Origin: Burkholderia pyrrocinia
Lineage (GTDB): Bacteria; Pseudomonadota; Gammaproteobacteria; Burkholderiales; Burkholderiaceae
Length of the DNA stretch: 64,000 nt
NCBI RefSeq assembly: GCF_003330765.1
Contig: NZ_CP024903.1
Location: forward strand, 2,914,001-2,978,000
Direction of reading: 5' to 3'
Shown: piece by piece, positions 39,192 to 48,437 of the stretch
How positions within the stretch are numbered: the stretch's first letter is position 1
Layout: every line of letters starts with the position of its first letter
The notes under the pieces: model-generated
Databases searched by the model: none
What the model saw: the letters and a program-made list of their open reading frames with translations, nothing else
What the model was told of the DNA's origin: nothing
Made by a program: the position numbers and the translations under genes

Positions 39192-40703
39192 ATGGAATCC
39201 GTCCATTCCGGCCCCAGCCGGCTTTCTTCGTTGCGCAGTGAATTGCTTGCCGGCCTCACATCGTCGTTCGCGCTCGTGCCCGAGTGCATCGCCTTTGCGC
39301 TCGTCGCGCATCTGAATCCGTTGATGGGGCTTTATGGTGCGTTCTTCATCTGCACGATCACGGCGCTGTTCGGCGGCCGGCCCGGCATGATCAGCGGCGC
39401 GGCGGGCTCCATGGCCGTCGTGATCGTGGCGCTCGTGGTGCAGCACGGTCCGCAATATCTGTTCGCCACGGTCGTGCTCGGCGGCCTGTTGATGATGCTG
39501 TTTGGCGCACTGAAGCTCGGCAAGCTGATCCGCATGGTGCCGCATCCAGTGATGCTCGGCTTCGTGAACGGTCTCGCGATCATCATCGCGCGTGCACAGT
39601 TCGAGCATTTCAAGGCGCCCGGCCCCCACGGCGCGGGCATGGAATGGATGCACGGGCAGGCGCTGTGGCTGATGTGCGGGCTCGTCGCGCTCACCATGGC
39701 GATCGTGTTCGTCGTGCCGCGCGTGACGAAGGCCGTGCCGCCCGCGCTGGTCGCGATCGTGGGCGTCGGCGCGGCGGCGTCGCTCCTGCATCTGCCCGCA
39801 CGCACGCTGGGAGACATGGCGCACATCGCGGGCGGACTGCCGGTCTTTAGTGTGCCCGCCGTGCCGATGAACATGGAGACGCTGCGCATCGTGCTGCCAT
39901 ATGCGGTGCTGATGTCGGTCGTGGGCCTGCTGGAGACGCTGCTCACGCTCAATCTCACCGACGACGTGACCGGCACGCGTGGCCAGCCGAACCGCGAATG
40001 CGTGGCGCTGGGCGTGGCCAATGTGGCGGCGGGGATGTTCGGTGCGATGGGCGGCTGCGCGATGATCGGCCAGACCGTCATCAATCTGGGCTCAGGCGGG
40101 CGATCGCGCATCTCGGGCGTGACGAGCGGCGTCATGATCCTGCTGTTCGTCCTGTGCCTCTCGCCGCTGATCGAGCGCATTCCGCTCGCGGCGCTGGTGG
40201 GCGTGATGTTCATCGTCGCGGGACAGACCTTCGCATGGGGCTCGCTGCGCGTACTGCACAAGGTGCCCCGCAACGACGCCGTGGCAATTGTCGCGGTCAC
40301 GGTGATCACGGTCTGCACGGATCTGGCGACCGCGGTGCTCTGCGGCATCGTCATCGCTTCGCTGAATTTCGCGTGGCAGCACGCGCGCGAGTTCCGCTGC
40401 GAGACGCGCGACGAAGCCCTGGGCGAGCGTGTCTACGCGCCCCGCGGCACGCTGTTCTTCGCGTCGGCGGCACATTTCCAGATGCTCTTCGATCCGGAGC
40501 TCGACCCGGCGCAGGTGCGACTCGATTGCACGCATCTGCACGTGGCCGACCACTCGGCAATCGCGGCGCTTGAGGCCGTGCAGGCGCGCTACGAGCGCAT
40601 GGGCAAGCATCTCGTGTTCGCGAATCTCTCGCCGCGTTGCCACGGCTTGCTGGCGCGCGCACAGGCCGACGTGCGGCTTGGCGAGGCGGGCGTCTCGTCG
40701 TAA
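39192..40703 (+). CDS. SulP-family anion transporter with STAS domain
   Basis: A 503-residue inner-membrane transporter. The SulP core begins ELLAGLTSSFALVPECIAFAL (in two segments) and includes GLYGAFFICTITALFGG and GMISGAAGSMAVV. A C-terminal STAS domain (about residues 425-500) has VRLDCTHLHVADHSAIAAL. SulP proteins carry sulfate, bicarbonate, chloride or dicarboxylates, and the substrate cannot be decided. ATG at 39192 begins the family-like sequence; the long upstream frame is not conserved-looking. It is convergent with a ClC channel, so both may concern anion balance. Confidence 0.88.
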   Translation: MESVHSGPSRLSSLRSELLAGLTSSFALVPECIAFALVAHLNPLMGLYGAFFICTITALFGGRPGMISGAAGSMAVVIVALVVQHGPQYLFATVVLGGLLMMLFGALKLGKLIRMVPHPVMLGFVNGLAIIIARAQFEHFKAPGPHGAGMEWMHGQALWLMCGLVALTMAIVFVVPRVTKAVPPALVAIVGVGAAASLLHLPARTLGDMAHIAGGLPVFSVPAVPMNMETLRIVLPYAVLMSVVGLLETLLTLNLTDDVTGTRGQPNRECVALGVANVAAGMFGAMGGCAMIGQTVINLGSGGRSRISGVTSGVMILLFVLCLSPLIERIPLAALVGVMFIVAGQTFAWGSLRVLHKVPRNDAVAIVAVTVITVCTDLATAVLCGIVIASLNFAWQHAREFRCETRDEALGERVYAPRGTLFFASAAHFQMLFDPELDPAQVRLDCTHLHVADHSAIAALEAVQARYERMGKHLVFANLSPRCHGLLARAQADVRLGEAGVSS

Positions 40704-40875
40704 CGGCGACAAGCCGGGCGATCCTCACCGTGCCCGTTCGGCAAGTCGCGCGCCGGCCGATCCGGCCATCGGCCGCGTGGCGGGCGTTGCTACGGTGCGG
40801 GTGCCGGCTCACGCCGCTCTGCCCCTGGCGCGCTCGCGTGTTCGAGCACCTCGGTGGCGCGATGCGCCAAAAAGG

Positions 40876-42195
40876 TCATCGGTGGTCGTCGGCAAAATAG
40901 CGCGTCGACAGCGCTTCGTACAGCGGCGGAGCAAAGAATCGCGACACGCGGCTCGCAATCAGGGCCGTGGCCATCAACGAGATGACGAGTGCGTGGCCGT
41001 TGATCATTTCGATGACAATCACGAACGCCGTGATCGGGCTTTGCGTGACTGCGGCCAGATAGCCGACCATCCCGAGTGCAATCAGCATCTGCAACTGCAT
41101 CCCCGAGAACAGGATATGCAGCGTATTGCCGATCCCCGCGCCGATCGCCAGCGACGGGGCAAACAAGCCGCCCGGCGCGCCGGGCAGGTACGATCCGATC
41201 ATCGAAATCATCTTGAATACCGGATACAGGATGCTGACATTCGCATGGCTTTCGAGCATGCCCCGGGCTTCCGCGTATCCGCTGCCGAACGTATGGCCAT
41301 GGGTCGCGACGCCGACGACCGCGACGACCAGCCCGCACAGGGCGCCAAACAGAACCGGCCGGTTGGCACGGAAATTCTGGAGCCTGCTCGGCATCCAGCG
41401 TCGCGTGTTGAGCAATATCCAGCAGAAGATCCCGCCCATGACACCCGCCATCACGCCGATGAGCACGACCGCCAGCGCCAACGACTCGGGCAGGTGCGTC
41501 CCGACGTCGATCGTGCCGAAATAGACGTAGTTACCCTGAATGCCGAGCGACACGATGCCGGCGAAGATGATCGCCGTAATGAGGACACCGCTCGTGCGTT
41601 GCTCGAAGCTTCGCGTGAGTTCCTCGATCGCGAACACCACGCCTGCGAGCGGCGCATTGAACGCTGCGGAAAGACCCGCGGCCGCGCCCGCAAGAGCCAG
41701 CCGATGCTCGAGCACGCCGGGGCGTATCGCACGAAACCGCTGCGGATAGAACCTCCGCAGGTTGAACATGAGCGCAGCACCCACATGGATCGTCGGACCT
41801 TCGCGTCCGATCGTGAAACCGCCGAGAATGGCCAGGAACGAAACGAGAATCTTCCCGACCAGGATCCGGAACTTGAGCAACCGTGCGCCCCCGTTGCCCG
41901 GCGCGTGAAGCATCGCAATTACCTGCGGAATACCGCTTCCCTCCGCGCCGTCGAAGAATCGCCGCGTCAGCCAGACCGTGAGCGCACCGATGATCGGTGT
42001 GACGATCAGTGGCAGCCACGCGTGCCGGGCAGCGTAGCCCAGAAAAAACCCGTAGCCGAAATCGATCAGCTTCGCGTAGAGCACCGCCACGAGGCCCACG
42101 GCAACCGCGCCCAGCCAGAACACGCCGTAGTGAAGCCACAGACGCCGGGCGTGCAGCAACGCACGTCGATCCGCGAGCGCGGAAATGCGAATCAT
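40876..42195 (-). CDS. ClC-family chloride channel/transporter
   Basis: A 439-residue membrane protein with all ClC selectivity motifs: GSGIPQV, GREGPTIH (gating Glu present) and GGLFAPSL. The gating Glu plus the FAIEELTRSFE segment suggest a proton-coupled antiporter rather than a simple channel. No CBS domains follow, so it is a short bacterial type. ATG at 42195 is preferred. It may aid acid resistance or chloride/fluoride handling. Confidence 0.92.
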   Translation of the reverse strand: MIRISALADRRALLHARRLWLHYGVFWLGAVAVGLVAVLYAKLIDFGYGFFLGYAARHAWLPLIVTPIIGALTVWLTRRFFDGAEGSGIPQVIAMLHAPGNGGARLLKFRILVGKILVSFLAILGGFTIGREGPTIHVGAALMFNLRRFYPQRFRAIRPGVLEHRLALAGAAAGLSAAFNAPLAGVVFAIEELTRSFEQRTSGVLITAIIFAGIVSLGIQGNYVYFGTIDVGTHLPESLALAVVLIGVMAGVMGGIFCWILLNTRRWMPSRLQNFRANRPVLFGALCGLVVAVVGVATHGHTFGSGYAEARGMLESHANVSILYPVFKMISMIGSYLPGAPGGLFAPSLAIGAGIGNTLHILFSGMQLQMLIALGMVGYLAAVTQSPITAFVIVIEMINGHALVISLMATALIASRVSRFFAPPLYEALSTRYFADDHR

Positions 42196-42253
42196 CGGTC
42201 TCCCCCCAAACACTGGTCTGCCTGTTTCGAATGTCGAACGACTTCGAGATCGT

Positions 42254-43441
42254 TCAAATGCGCGGCGGCGGCTGCTTCATGCCGGCCGCGACTGCGAGCC
42301 ACACCGTAACCAATCCGGCGCACGTCAGGAACACCGTGTTCGCGCCGCCGTGCTTCAGCAGCCAGCCACCCACGATGCCGCCGAGCGCGAGCCCGATCGA
42401 CTGCGTGGTGTTGTAGACGCCCGTGGCCGCACCCTTGCGCGAACCCGGCGCGAGCTTCGACACGAGCGACGGCTGCGACGCTTCCAGGATGTTGAACCCG
42501 AGGAAGTACACGAACAGGACCGCCGCCACAATCAGGATGGTATGCGGCGCGCTGCCCAGCAGCAATTGACCGATCAGGATAGCCAGAATGCCGCCGAGCA
42601 GCACCGGCTTCATCTTGCCCCGTTTTTCCGCGACGATGATCGCCGGGACCATCATCACGAACGCGAGCCCCATCACCGGCAGGTAGACCTTCCAGTGCGC
42701 GGCGACCGGCAGCCCGCCTTCGACGAGCAGGCGCGGCACGACGAGGAACAGCGCCGTCTGCGTCGCGTGCAGCACCAGCACGCCGAAGTTCAGGCGCAGC
42801 AACTCGACGTTGTGCAGCACCTCGGCGAACGGCGCGGGCACGTGCACGGGCTTCGCCGCGTCGGGCACGATCCACAGCACCACGCCGATCGCCAGGATCG
42901 ACAGCACGCCGACGATCGCGAACAGCCCACTCATCCCGACCCAGTGGAACACGATCGGCGCGCCGACGATCGCGACCGCGAACGACACGCCGATCGACCC
43001 GCCGACCATCGCCATCGCCTTCGTGCGGTTCTGCTCGGAGGTCAGGTCGGCGATGAACGCGAGCACCGCGGACGACACGGCGCCCATCCCCTGGATCACG
43101 CGGCCGACGATAATCCACGTGATGTCGTGCGCGAACGCGGCGACGAAGCTGCCGAGCGCGAAGATCACGAGGCCCGTGGCGATCACCGGCTTGCGGCCGA
43201 ACTTGTCGGATGCCCAGCCGTAGAAAATGTAGAACAGCGACTGCGTGACGCCGTAGGCCCCGAGCGCGATGCCGACGAGCAGCACGTTGTCGCCGCCCGG
43301 GATGGTTTTCGCGTAGACCGAAAACACCGGCATGATCATGAACAGGCCGAGCATGCGCAGCGCGAAGATCGCCGCGAGCGACGTGGTCGCGCGCAGTTCG
43401 GGCGCGGTCATGCGGGAAGACGTGGCGGACGACTGTGACAT
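42254..43441 (-). CDS. MFS transporter (YajR/DHA1-like)
   Basis: A 395-residue, 12-TM permease. It begins with SLAAIFALRMLGLFMIMPVFSVYA; motif A is GWASDKFGRKPVIA and motif C-like FVAAFAHDITWIIVGRVIQG follows. In beta-proteobacteria a very similar transporter usually sits between uvrA and ssb; neither is here. Its leader contains a strong intrinsic terminator 38 bases upstream of the start, suggesting transcription attenuation. Substrate unknown. Confidence 0.88.
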   Translation of the reverse strand: MSQSSATSSRMTAPELRATTSLAAIFALRMLGLFMIMPVFSVYAKTIPGGDNVLLVGIALGAYGVTQSLFYIFYGWASDKFGRKPVIATGLVIFALGSFVAAFAHDITWIIVGRVIQGMGAVSSAVLAFIADLTSEQNRTKAMAMVGGSIGVSFAVAIVGAPIVFHWVGMSGLFAIVGVLSILAIGVVLWIVPDAAKPVHVPAPFAEVLHNVELLRLNFGVLVLHATQTALFLVVPRLLVEGGLPVAAHWKVYLPVMGLAFVMMVPAIIVAEKRGKMKPVLLGGILAILIGQLLLGSAPHTILIVAAVLFVYFLGFNILEASQPSLVSKLAPGSRKGAATGVYNTTQSIGLALGGIVGGWLLKHGGANTVFLTCAGLVTVWLAVAAGMKQPPPRI

Positions 43442-43478
43442 CGTTGATGCGATTTACCGAACAGACCAAACAACGGAC

Positions 43479-43505
43479 AAAAAAACCCAGCTGGGTAGCC
43501 GGGTT
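43479..43505 (-). terminator. Intrinsic terminator or attenuator in the MFS leader
   Basis: On the minus strand AACCCGGCT-ACCC-AGCTGGGTT (43505-43484) forms a 9-base stem with one G-U pair, followed by a run of T (43483-43479). It stands between any upstream minus-strand promoter and the MFS start at 43441, with no other minus-strand gene to terminate. Confidence 0.7.
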
Positions 43506-43845
43506 CTGGAAGCTCGCCCCGGCCTTTCGTATCGGGACGGCCGAACGTCGAGTTCAGCAAGCTGAGAGAGCACATCTGAATTCACAATACTGCAGAATTC
43601 CCGCATCGTAGCACGCCAACTAGTCATGATGTGACATTTCTCCTACGCTACATGATGTGATCCCTTCCACCCGCCGCCCGTCCACGAAATTCCTTTGGAT
43701 CACCCTGCAATCAATTTACAAAACTCCGTCGCACATCAAAAAGAACAGCGAAGTCCACTGCGCTTTCCGGCAGCTTCGCTGTCGCCTGTTCCAAGGATCC
43801 GCGACGCATTCCGTGCGGCTGAAGACATCCTTCGGGAGGCCAGTG
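43506..43845. promoter_or_regulatory. Shared upstream region of MFS (leftward) and Pal-like (rightward) genes
   Basis: This divergent region contains two direct copies of CATGATGTGA (43625-43634 and 43651-43660), 26 bases apart, a possible operator. The leftward leader between about 43610 and the terminator at 43479 could fold (CGGCC near 43553 with GGCCG near 43530) and may be a riboswitch or small RNA. No gene is seen. Confidence 0.45.
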
Positions 43846-44349
43846 ATGAAAGGCTTGATGCGATATGCGGTCGTTTTGATTCTCGTGCTGTTCGGCGGGT
43901 GCCACTCCGCAACCAAGACGTCCGGCACCGCCGGCATGATGAATCAGAGCGCTGCAAATGGTCAGGCGATCGGCACGCCGTCGACCATGGCTGACGAGCT
44001 GAACAACCCCAACAGTCCGCTCGCGAAACGCAGCATCTATTTCGATTTCGACAGCTATGACGTAAAACCTGAATACCAGTCGCAGCTGCAGGCGCATGCG
44101 GATTATCTGCGCCTTCATCCGAGCCGGCACGTTCGGATTCAGGGGAACACCGACGAACGTGGCACAAGCGAGTACAACCTCGCATTGGGTGAACGCCGGT
44201 CGCAGGCCGTGCTTCGCACGCTGGAAACGCTCGGCGTACCTGACTCACAGATCGAGGCGGTCAGTTTCGGCAAGGAGAAGCCGGTTGCACTGGGCCATGA
44301 CGAAGCGTCGTGGTCCCAGAATCGTCGCGCGGACATCGTTTATCGTTGA
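43846..44349 (+). CDS. Pal-like OmpA-domain lipoprotein
   Basis: A 167-residue lipoprotein. The signal peptide ends in LFGGC. After a linker, the OmpA/Pal peptidoglycan-binding domain is complete: SIYFDFDSYDVKPEY, RHVRIQGNTDERGTSEYN, LALGERRSQAV and QNRRADIVY. ATG at 43846 follows GGGAGG. Unlike the standard pal gene it is not beside tolB or ybgF, so it is probably an extra copy that anchors outer membrane to peptidoglycan. A strong hairpin follows the stop. Confidence 0.9.
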   Translation: MKGLMRYAVVLILVLFGGCHSATKTSGTAGMMNQSAANGQAIGTPSTMADELNNPNSPLAKRSIYFDFDSYDVKPEYQSQLQAHADYLRLHPSRHVRIQGNTDERGTSEYNLALGERRSQAVLRTLETLGVPDSQIEAVSFGKEKPVALGHDEASWSQNRRADIVYR

Positions 44350-44357
44350 AACGTCGC

Positions 44358-44390
44358 TGTGGCGGGCCCCGCCCCCGCCACACATTTCAG
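44358..44390 (+). terminator. Hairpin after Pal-like gene
   Basis: TGTGGCGGG (44358-44366) pairs perfectly with CCCGCCACA (44374-44382); a short T-containing stretch follows. It lies 9 bases after the stop codon. Confidence 0.55.
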
Positions 44391-44506
44391 GCGGGAACGG
44401 ATCGTCATCGACGCCTTGATCACAAGCCCATGAAGTACGTCCGAACATCGATCTCGCCGGACCAGGACTGCACGTCGGAGAGCGCGTCGAACGCAATCGG
44501 CTTCCC

Positions 44507-44674
44507 CTAGTAGAGACAGCAATATCCATTCGCCGTTCGGTAGACGATGACCCACTCGCGATCGTCATTCGCATCATTGTCCAGATTGCCGGCCAACACT
44601 TCCTTCCATCGATCGAGATGCAAGGCGACCGCAAGCCGCCGACGCAGCACGACCCGTTCAACGCTCAGTTGCAT
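44507..44674 (-). CDS. Small hypothetical protein
   Basis: A 55-residue frame starting MQLSVERVVLRRRLAVALHL and ending with an aromatic tail, EWVIVYRTANGYCCLY. An AAAGAGG ribosome site precedes the ATG at 44674. It looks like a compact beta/alpha cytoplasmic peptide, but I do not recognise the family. Coding character is modest. Confidence 0.4.
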   Translation of the reverse strand: MQLSVERVVLRRRLAVALHLDRWKEVLAGNLDNDANDDREWVIVYRTANGYCCLY

Positions 44675-44942
44675 GCGGAACCTCTTTTGCGGAATCCGGG
44701 TCGGCCATGCGCGTCGGCACGCGGCCATCATGATGCTGCGACCTCGACCGCCACCACCGAACCTCTCCACCCCGGTTCTCCGGAAAGATCCTGATGCTGC
44801 TCGCCACCGCATCCGCAATGTGCTCCTTCGCGATCACACCGGTGGCTTCCAGCATGCCATCCACATCGGGACGGGGCACGACCACCGCCATGGCCCCGGT
44901 TCCTGTCGAATGTGCGTGCTCCGCTTCAACCCAAGGGATCCT

Positions 44943-46544
44943 TCAACTGGTCTCGTTCATGCGCTCCATCATCTCCGACGTCTCCCCGGCATCGAGCGCG
45001 CTGCGCATGGCCAGTGCAAGCACAACCGCGCTCCAGATGGCGACCAGCAGAATGTCCCAGCCAAATCCGATCACGCCCAGGCCACCGCCGATTCCACCCA
45101 GCCAGGACAACAGCCACAGCCCGCCAAACCAGGGCAGCAACCATGCGATATGCTTCCAGCCGAAGTCTCGAGGGCTGCGGCGCGCGACGACGTGGTGGTG
45201 AAGCGCGTAGAGGACAAAGCCGATTGCGACAAGCGAGAACAGGAAGTTGTTGGTCTTGAAGCCGGTCCAGTAGATGACGAGATTGCTGCAGACGAATGCG
45301 ATCGGCGCGATCAACCTGGCTCCGCTCATCCTGAACGGTCGGTGCAGTTCAGGCATGTTGCGTCGCAGAACCAGCAGCGCGATAGGCCCCAGCCCATACG
45401 TGAGAACGGTAATTGACGTGATATAGCTCACCATCTGCTGCCAGGCCGGAAACGGCAGCAGGAACAGCACACCGACTGCCCACATGATCAGTACGGCGAC
45501 CCACGGAATCCTGTTGGCATTCAGCCGCGTCAGCATACGCGGGCCGGCATCCAGTTCACCCGCCGCGAACAGGATGCGCGAGCCGCCCGTGACATACATC
45601 AGTCCGGTTCCCCCGGGCGATACATACGCGTCGATGTAGAGCAGCGTTGCCATCCAGCCCATGCCGAGAGTTGCGGCGAGCCCGGCGAACGGCCCCATCT
45701 CGCCCTTGAAGCTGAGGTTGTTCCATCCATCGGCAAGGTCGGCCGGCGCGAGCGCATAGATGAACGCCACCTGAAGCAGGATGTAGATGACAGCGGCGAG
45801 AAGCACCGCGCCGATCACGGCCAGCGGGATGTTTCTATGCGGATTGGCGCTTTCGCCGCCGAGGTCGATCGCAGTCCGAAAGCCGAGATAGCTGAAGACG
45901 ATGCCCGCGGCCGGCAGTGCGGTGAACATGCCCGACACATGGTAACTGTCGGGTGCGGCCTGCATCACACCCCAGTGCGTACTTGCCCCGAGCAGGCCGG
46001 CGATCGTCAGAAGCGGCACGAGCACTTTCCACCATGTAATGGTGGAGTTCACGCTCAGCAGCCAGCGGATCACCATCAGATTCAGCAGGGCCATGATGCC
46101 GAGCAGCCCGCCACAGGCCATGAAGCCGATCGCCGTCAACAGGCCTGCGCTTCCCGGCTGGATGAACCACGGGAGATAGTTGTTCGCGTAGGTGACGATC
46201 GCCTCCGCCTCGACTGCCGGGACCGGCACATAAGCGAGAAACAGAAGTCCGCACCAGATGCGCCCCAGTCCCGCGCCGTGGCTCGCGTGACTCATGTGCA
46301 CGAGCGCGCCGCTGCGAGGAAACAGCGCAGCCAGTTCCGCGAAACAAAGTGCAATCAGCATGATGATGATCGCACCCAGGACCCAACTACCGATGCTTAG
46401 CGGCCCGGCGATCCGGGATGCGTGATAGGCGCCGAACAGCCAGCCGGAACCGACCATGCTGGTCGTGCTGGCGAACAGCAGCCCGATGATCCCGGCGTCA
46501 CGCCGGAGCTTGCCTTCCAGATTGAGGCTCGAGGTCGTGCTCAT
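44943..46544 (-). CDS. APC-family amino-acid/polyamine permease
   Basis: A 533-residue transporter with 12 or more TM segments. The APC start is GIIGLLFASTTSMVGSGWLFGAYHA, with the conserved GSGWLFG helix break; further hallmarks are SYLGFRTAIDLGGESANPHR (consensus F-x-G-x-E...NP-x-R) and later hydrophobic spans. It imports or exchanges an amino acid or amine. ATG at 46544 follows a GGAG site; the 12 extra residues from 46580 are unlikely. A MarR regulator lies immediately upstream on the same strand and may control it. Confidence 0.88.
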   Translation of the reverse strand: MSTTSSLNLEGKLRRDAGIIGLLFASTTSMVGSGWLFGAYHASRIAGPLSIGSWVLGAIIIMLIALCFAELAALFPRSGALVHMSHASHGAGLGRIWCGLLFLAYVPVPAVEAEAIVTYANNYLPWFIQPGSAGLLTAIGFMACGGLLGIMALLNLMVIRWLLSVNSTITWWKVLVPLLTIAGLLGASTHWGVMQAAPDSYHVSGMFTALPAAGIVFSYLGFRTAIDLGGESANPHRNIPLAVIGAVLLAAVIYILLQVAFIYALAPADLADGWNNLSFKGEMGPFAGLAATLGMGWMATLLYIDAYVSPGGTGLMYVTGGSRILFAAGELDAGPRMLTRLNANRIPWVAVLIMWAVGVLFLLPFPAWQQMVSYITSITVLTYGLGPIALLVLRRNMPELHRPFRMSGARLIAPIAFVCSNLVIYWTGFKTNNFLFSLVAIGFVLYALHHHVVARRSPRDFGWKHIAWLLPWFGGLWLLSWLGGIGGGLGVIGFGWDILLVAIWSAVVLALAMRSALDAGETSEMMERMNETS

Positions 46545-46672
46545 TTCCCACTCCTTGCAAACGACCTCCCCCTGCTGCATGTGTGTTCGTTATCCCCCTC
46601 TGCCGGCCGCGACGGCGGCCGATTGCGTTCACCACTTTGTCACTCATACCGCGAACGTCGACGTCGCGGCGT

Positions 46673-47098
46673 TCAGTTCGTATCCGTGACGTCCTGGAAC
46701 GCCCAGCCGAACGATTGAATTTCCGATTTGTGCAAAGCCGCGACCTTGCGCAAACAATCCGCCCCTTTTTGCGTCAGATGGATCTCCACCTGCCTTCGAT
46801 CATGCTGGCTCGTCTGGCGCCTGACGAGCCCGGCCGCTTCGCAGCGCGTGACCAGCGCCACCGTGCCATGCGACGATGCCTGTAGCCGCTCGGCAATCTC
46901 GCCCACGGTCGCCCATGATCGGTCAGGAAATGCACAGGTGTGCAACATCAACATGTACTGCAACGGTGTCAGCCCCTCGGTACGCAGCATCTCCTCGGAG
47001 AAACGCAGAAAGCGCCTCAGCCGATAACGGAATTCGGACAACTGCTCGAGGTCGTGCTTCGTGGCGGCTCCGCCAGCCCTTCGGTTGCTCGCTGCCAT
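46673..47098 (-). CDS. MarR-family regulator
   Basis: A 141-residue winged-helix repressor: LTPLQYMLMLHTCAF, ATVGEIAERLQASSHGTVALV (recognition helix) and RRQTSQHDRRQVEIHLTQKG (wing with the DxR motif). It precedes the APC permease in the same direction. A palindrome TCCAGAAA...TTTCTGGA right upstream of its start is the probable operator, so it likely represses itself and the permease until an inducer binds. Confidence 0.9.
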   Translation of the reverse strand: MAASNRRAGGAATKHDLEQLSEFRYRLRRFLRFSEEMLRTEGLTPLQYMLMLHTCAFPDRSWATVGEIAERLQASSHGTVALVTRCEAAGLVRRQTSQHDRRQVEIHLTQKGADCLRKVAALHKSEIQSFGWAFQDVTDTN

Positions 47099-47105
47099 TA
47101 CAAAC

Positions 47106-47131
47106 TCCAGAAACGCCGGGGGTTTTCTGGA
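47106..47131. promoter_or_regulatory. Probable MarR operator
   Basis: TCCAGAAA (47106-47113) and TTTCTGGA (47124-47131) are a perfect 8-base inverted repeat, 8 bases upstream of the MarR start codon. Confidence 0.6.
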
Positions 47132-47253
47132 ATTATGTCATCATGTGACCTAAAATATAGGCGCGCATGAAGGGTAGTGCAAAGCGCTTTCATCAATTGC
47201 TACTCCGATCGCAACATGGATTGACCCGAATCATCCGATCTAGGTGAGGAGAA

Positions 47254-47532
47254 GTGAACGGCATTTCGATACCGATGCTGATCGCCCTGGTCGTCGTACA
47301 GCCCGGCCATTCGATAAGCCCACATACGGGAACGGCCAGCCACGTCGTTGTTCCTGCGCGGAACATCCTCCATGTGGGCAACCCGCAGCCGTCACCCGGT
47401 CTCACGCCCAAAGCCCGCCACGGGTGGGCAAGCGACCCGGCTTCCGGCCCGGTCTACATCCCGAGCGTCACGTATCACCCAGATGGCTGGGGCCTACCCT
47501 CCCGGTTGGTAGGCGACCGCTTTCGGTGGTAG
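47254..47532 (+). CDS. Uncertain small protein with hydrophobic N-terminus
   Basis: A 92-residue frame from GTG at 47254 with GAGGAGAA just upstream. The N-terminus, MNGISIPMLIALVVVQPGHS, is hydrophobic; the rest is rich in Pro, Gly and His with no recognised motif. Third-position GC is lower than in neighbouring genes. It may be a real exported peptide or chance. Confidence 0.3.
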   Translation: MNGISIPMLIALVVVQPGHSISPHTGTASHVVVPARNILHVGNPQPSPGLTPKARHGWASDPASGPVYIPSVTYHPDGWGLPSRLVGDRFRW

Positions 47533-47855
47533 TCGATTCACACGGAATTCTGTAAATCTACCGCAGCGTATGCTTCCGCCAGCATTCCTTCAGGCAGTTT
47601 CCTCATCGGCCAAAGAGGGTACCCGCAGAAGATCATTCCCACCATGACGGCATAACCGCGCCGCAGGGCATCGAGCATCCTGGGGGACGGCATCAGCGCG
47701 ATGCGTGCCGTGACGGACAAGGTCCAGCCCTGGAAGCGAGAGAAATGTCCGAAAAAAAACGGGGGACGCAGAGCGTCACAACCGATTGTCCCTGGATAAT
47801 CGCCGAGTGAGTTGCTTTGTCAGCCTACATTAACGCATCGACGATCGGGCCATGG
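47533..47855. other. Intergenic stretch downstream of cupin gene
   Basis: About 320 bases with no confident gene. A minus-strand frame of about 51 residues (from 47693, MPSPRMLDALRRGYAVMVG...) has a hydrophobic core but no clear ribosome site. An A-run at 47752-47759 is present. Confidence 0.35.
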
Positions 47856-48317
47856 CTACTTCGGCAGATCGACAAACGCTTCGAGTTCCCCGGCCACGTA
47901 AAGCCGCTTGCCGATTCTCGGGTATTCGCACACGTCGTGTTCGAGCCGCTGCCCGACGACGATCAGTTCGAGCGGCACGTTGCCCGTGTTCTGCAGCGTG
48001 TGCGCTTCGCCGCCGCGCGCGAAGCCGAGGAAATCGCCAGGCCCGACGTCGTAAGGGCATTCGCCGATCGTGACCGTGCCCGTGCCGGACAGCACGTACA
48101 CGCATTCTTCCTCATACAGGTGACGGTGGTATTCGGCCGATTCGTGGCCGGGCATCAGCGTGAGCAGGTGGAAGCCGAACTGCGTCAGGCCGGTCAGGTC
48201 ACTGAGCGGTCTTTTGAGCCGGACGGCATTGGGATTCAGTGAATGCACCGCGCGCGTCGGTTCCATCTTCGCGATATCGGCGGCCTTCAGCAATTCCCGG
48301 GGAGGGGTGGTCGACAT
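47856..48317 (-). CDS. Cupin-domain protein
   Basis: A 153-residue single-cupin protein: the first motif is HLLTLMPGHESAEYHRHLYEEE with His and Glu metal ligands, the second PYDVGPGDFLGFARGGEAHTLQN. Cupins of this type bind a metal and may be isomerases or sugar/amide-binding proteins. It is downstream of the M20 amidohydrolase on the same strand (120 bases), so it may belong to the same pathway. Reaction unknown. Confidence 0.85.
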   Translation of the reverse strand: MSTTPPRELLKAADIAKMEPTRAVHSLNPNAVRLKRPLSDLTGLTQFGFHLLTLMPGHESAEYHRHLYEEECVYVLSGTGTVTIGECPYDVGPGDFLGFARGGEAHTLQNTGNVPLELIVVGQRLEHDVCEYPRIGKRLYVAGELEAFVDLPK

Positions 48318-48437
48318 GGGGGCTCTCGTTTGCGTGAATGCATCGGTTGAACGCGCCGCCCGCGCGGTGCGCGTAGCGGCTATTGTCCGACATTTTCACG
48401 CCTGCAAGGGTGCGCCGGGCACCGCCATGCCGCGCGG

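Noticed and set aside
40790..40875. A possible 29-residue peptide overlapping the ClC stop
   Set aside because: Too short, no ribosome site, and no similarity to anything known.
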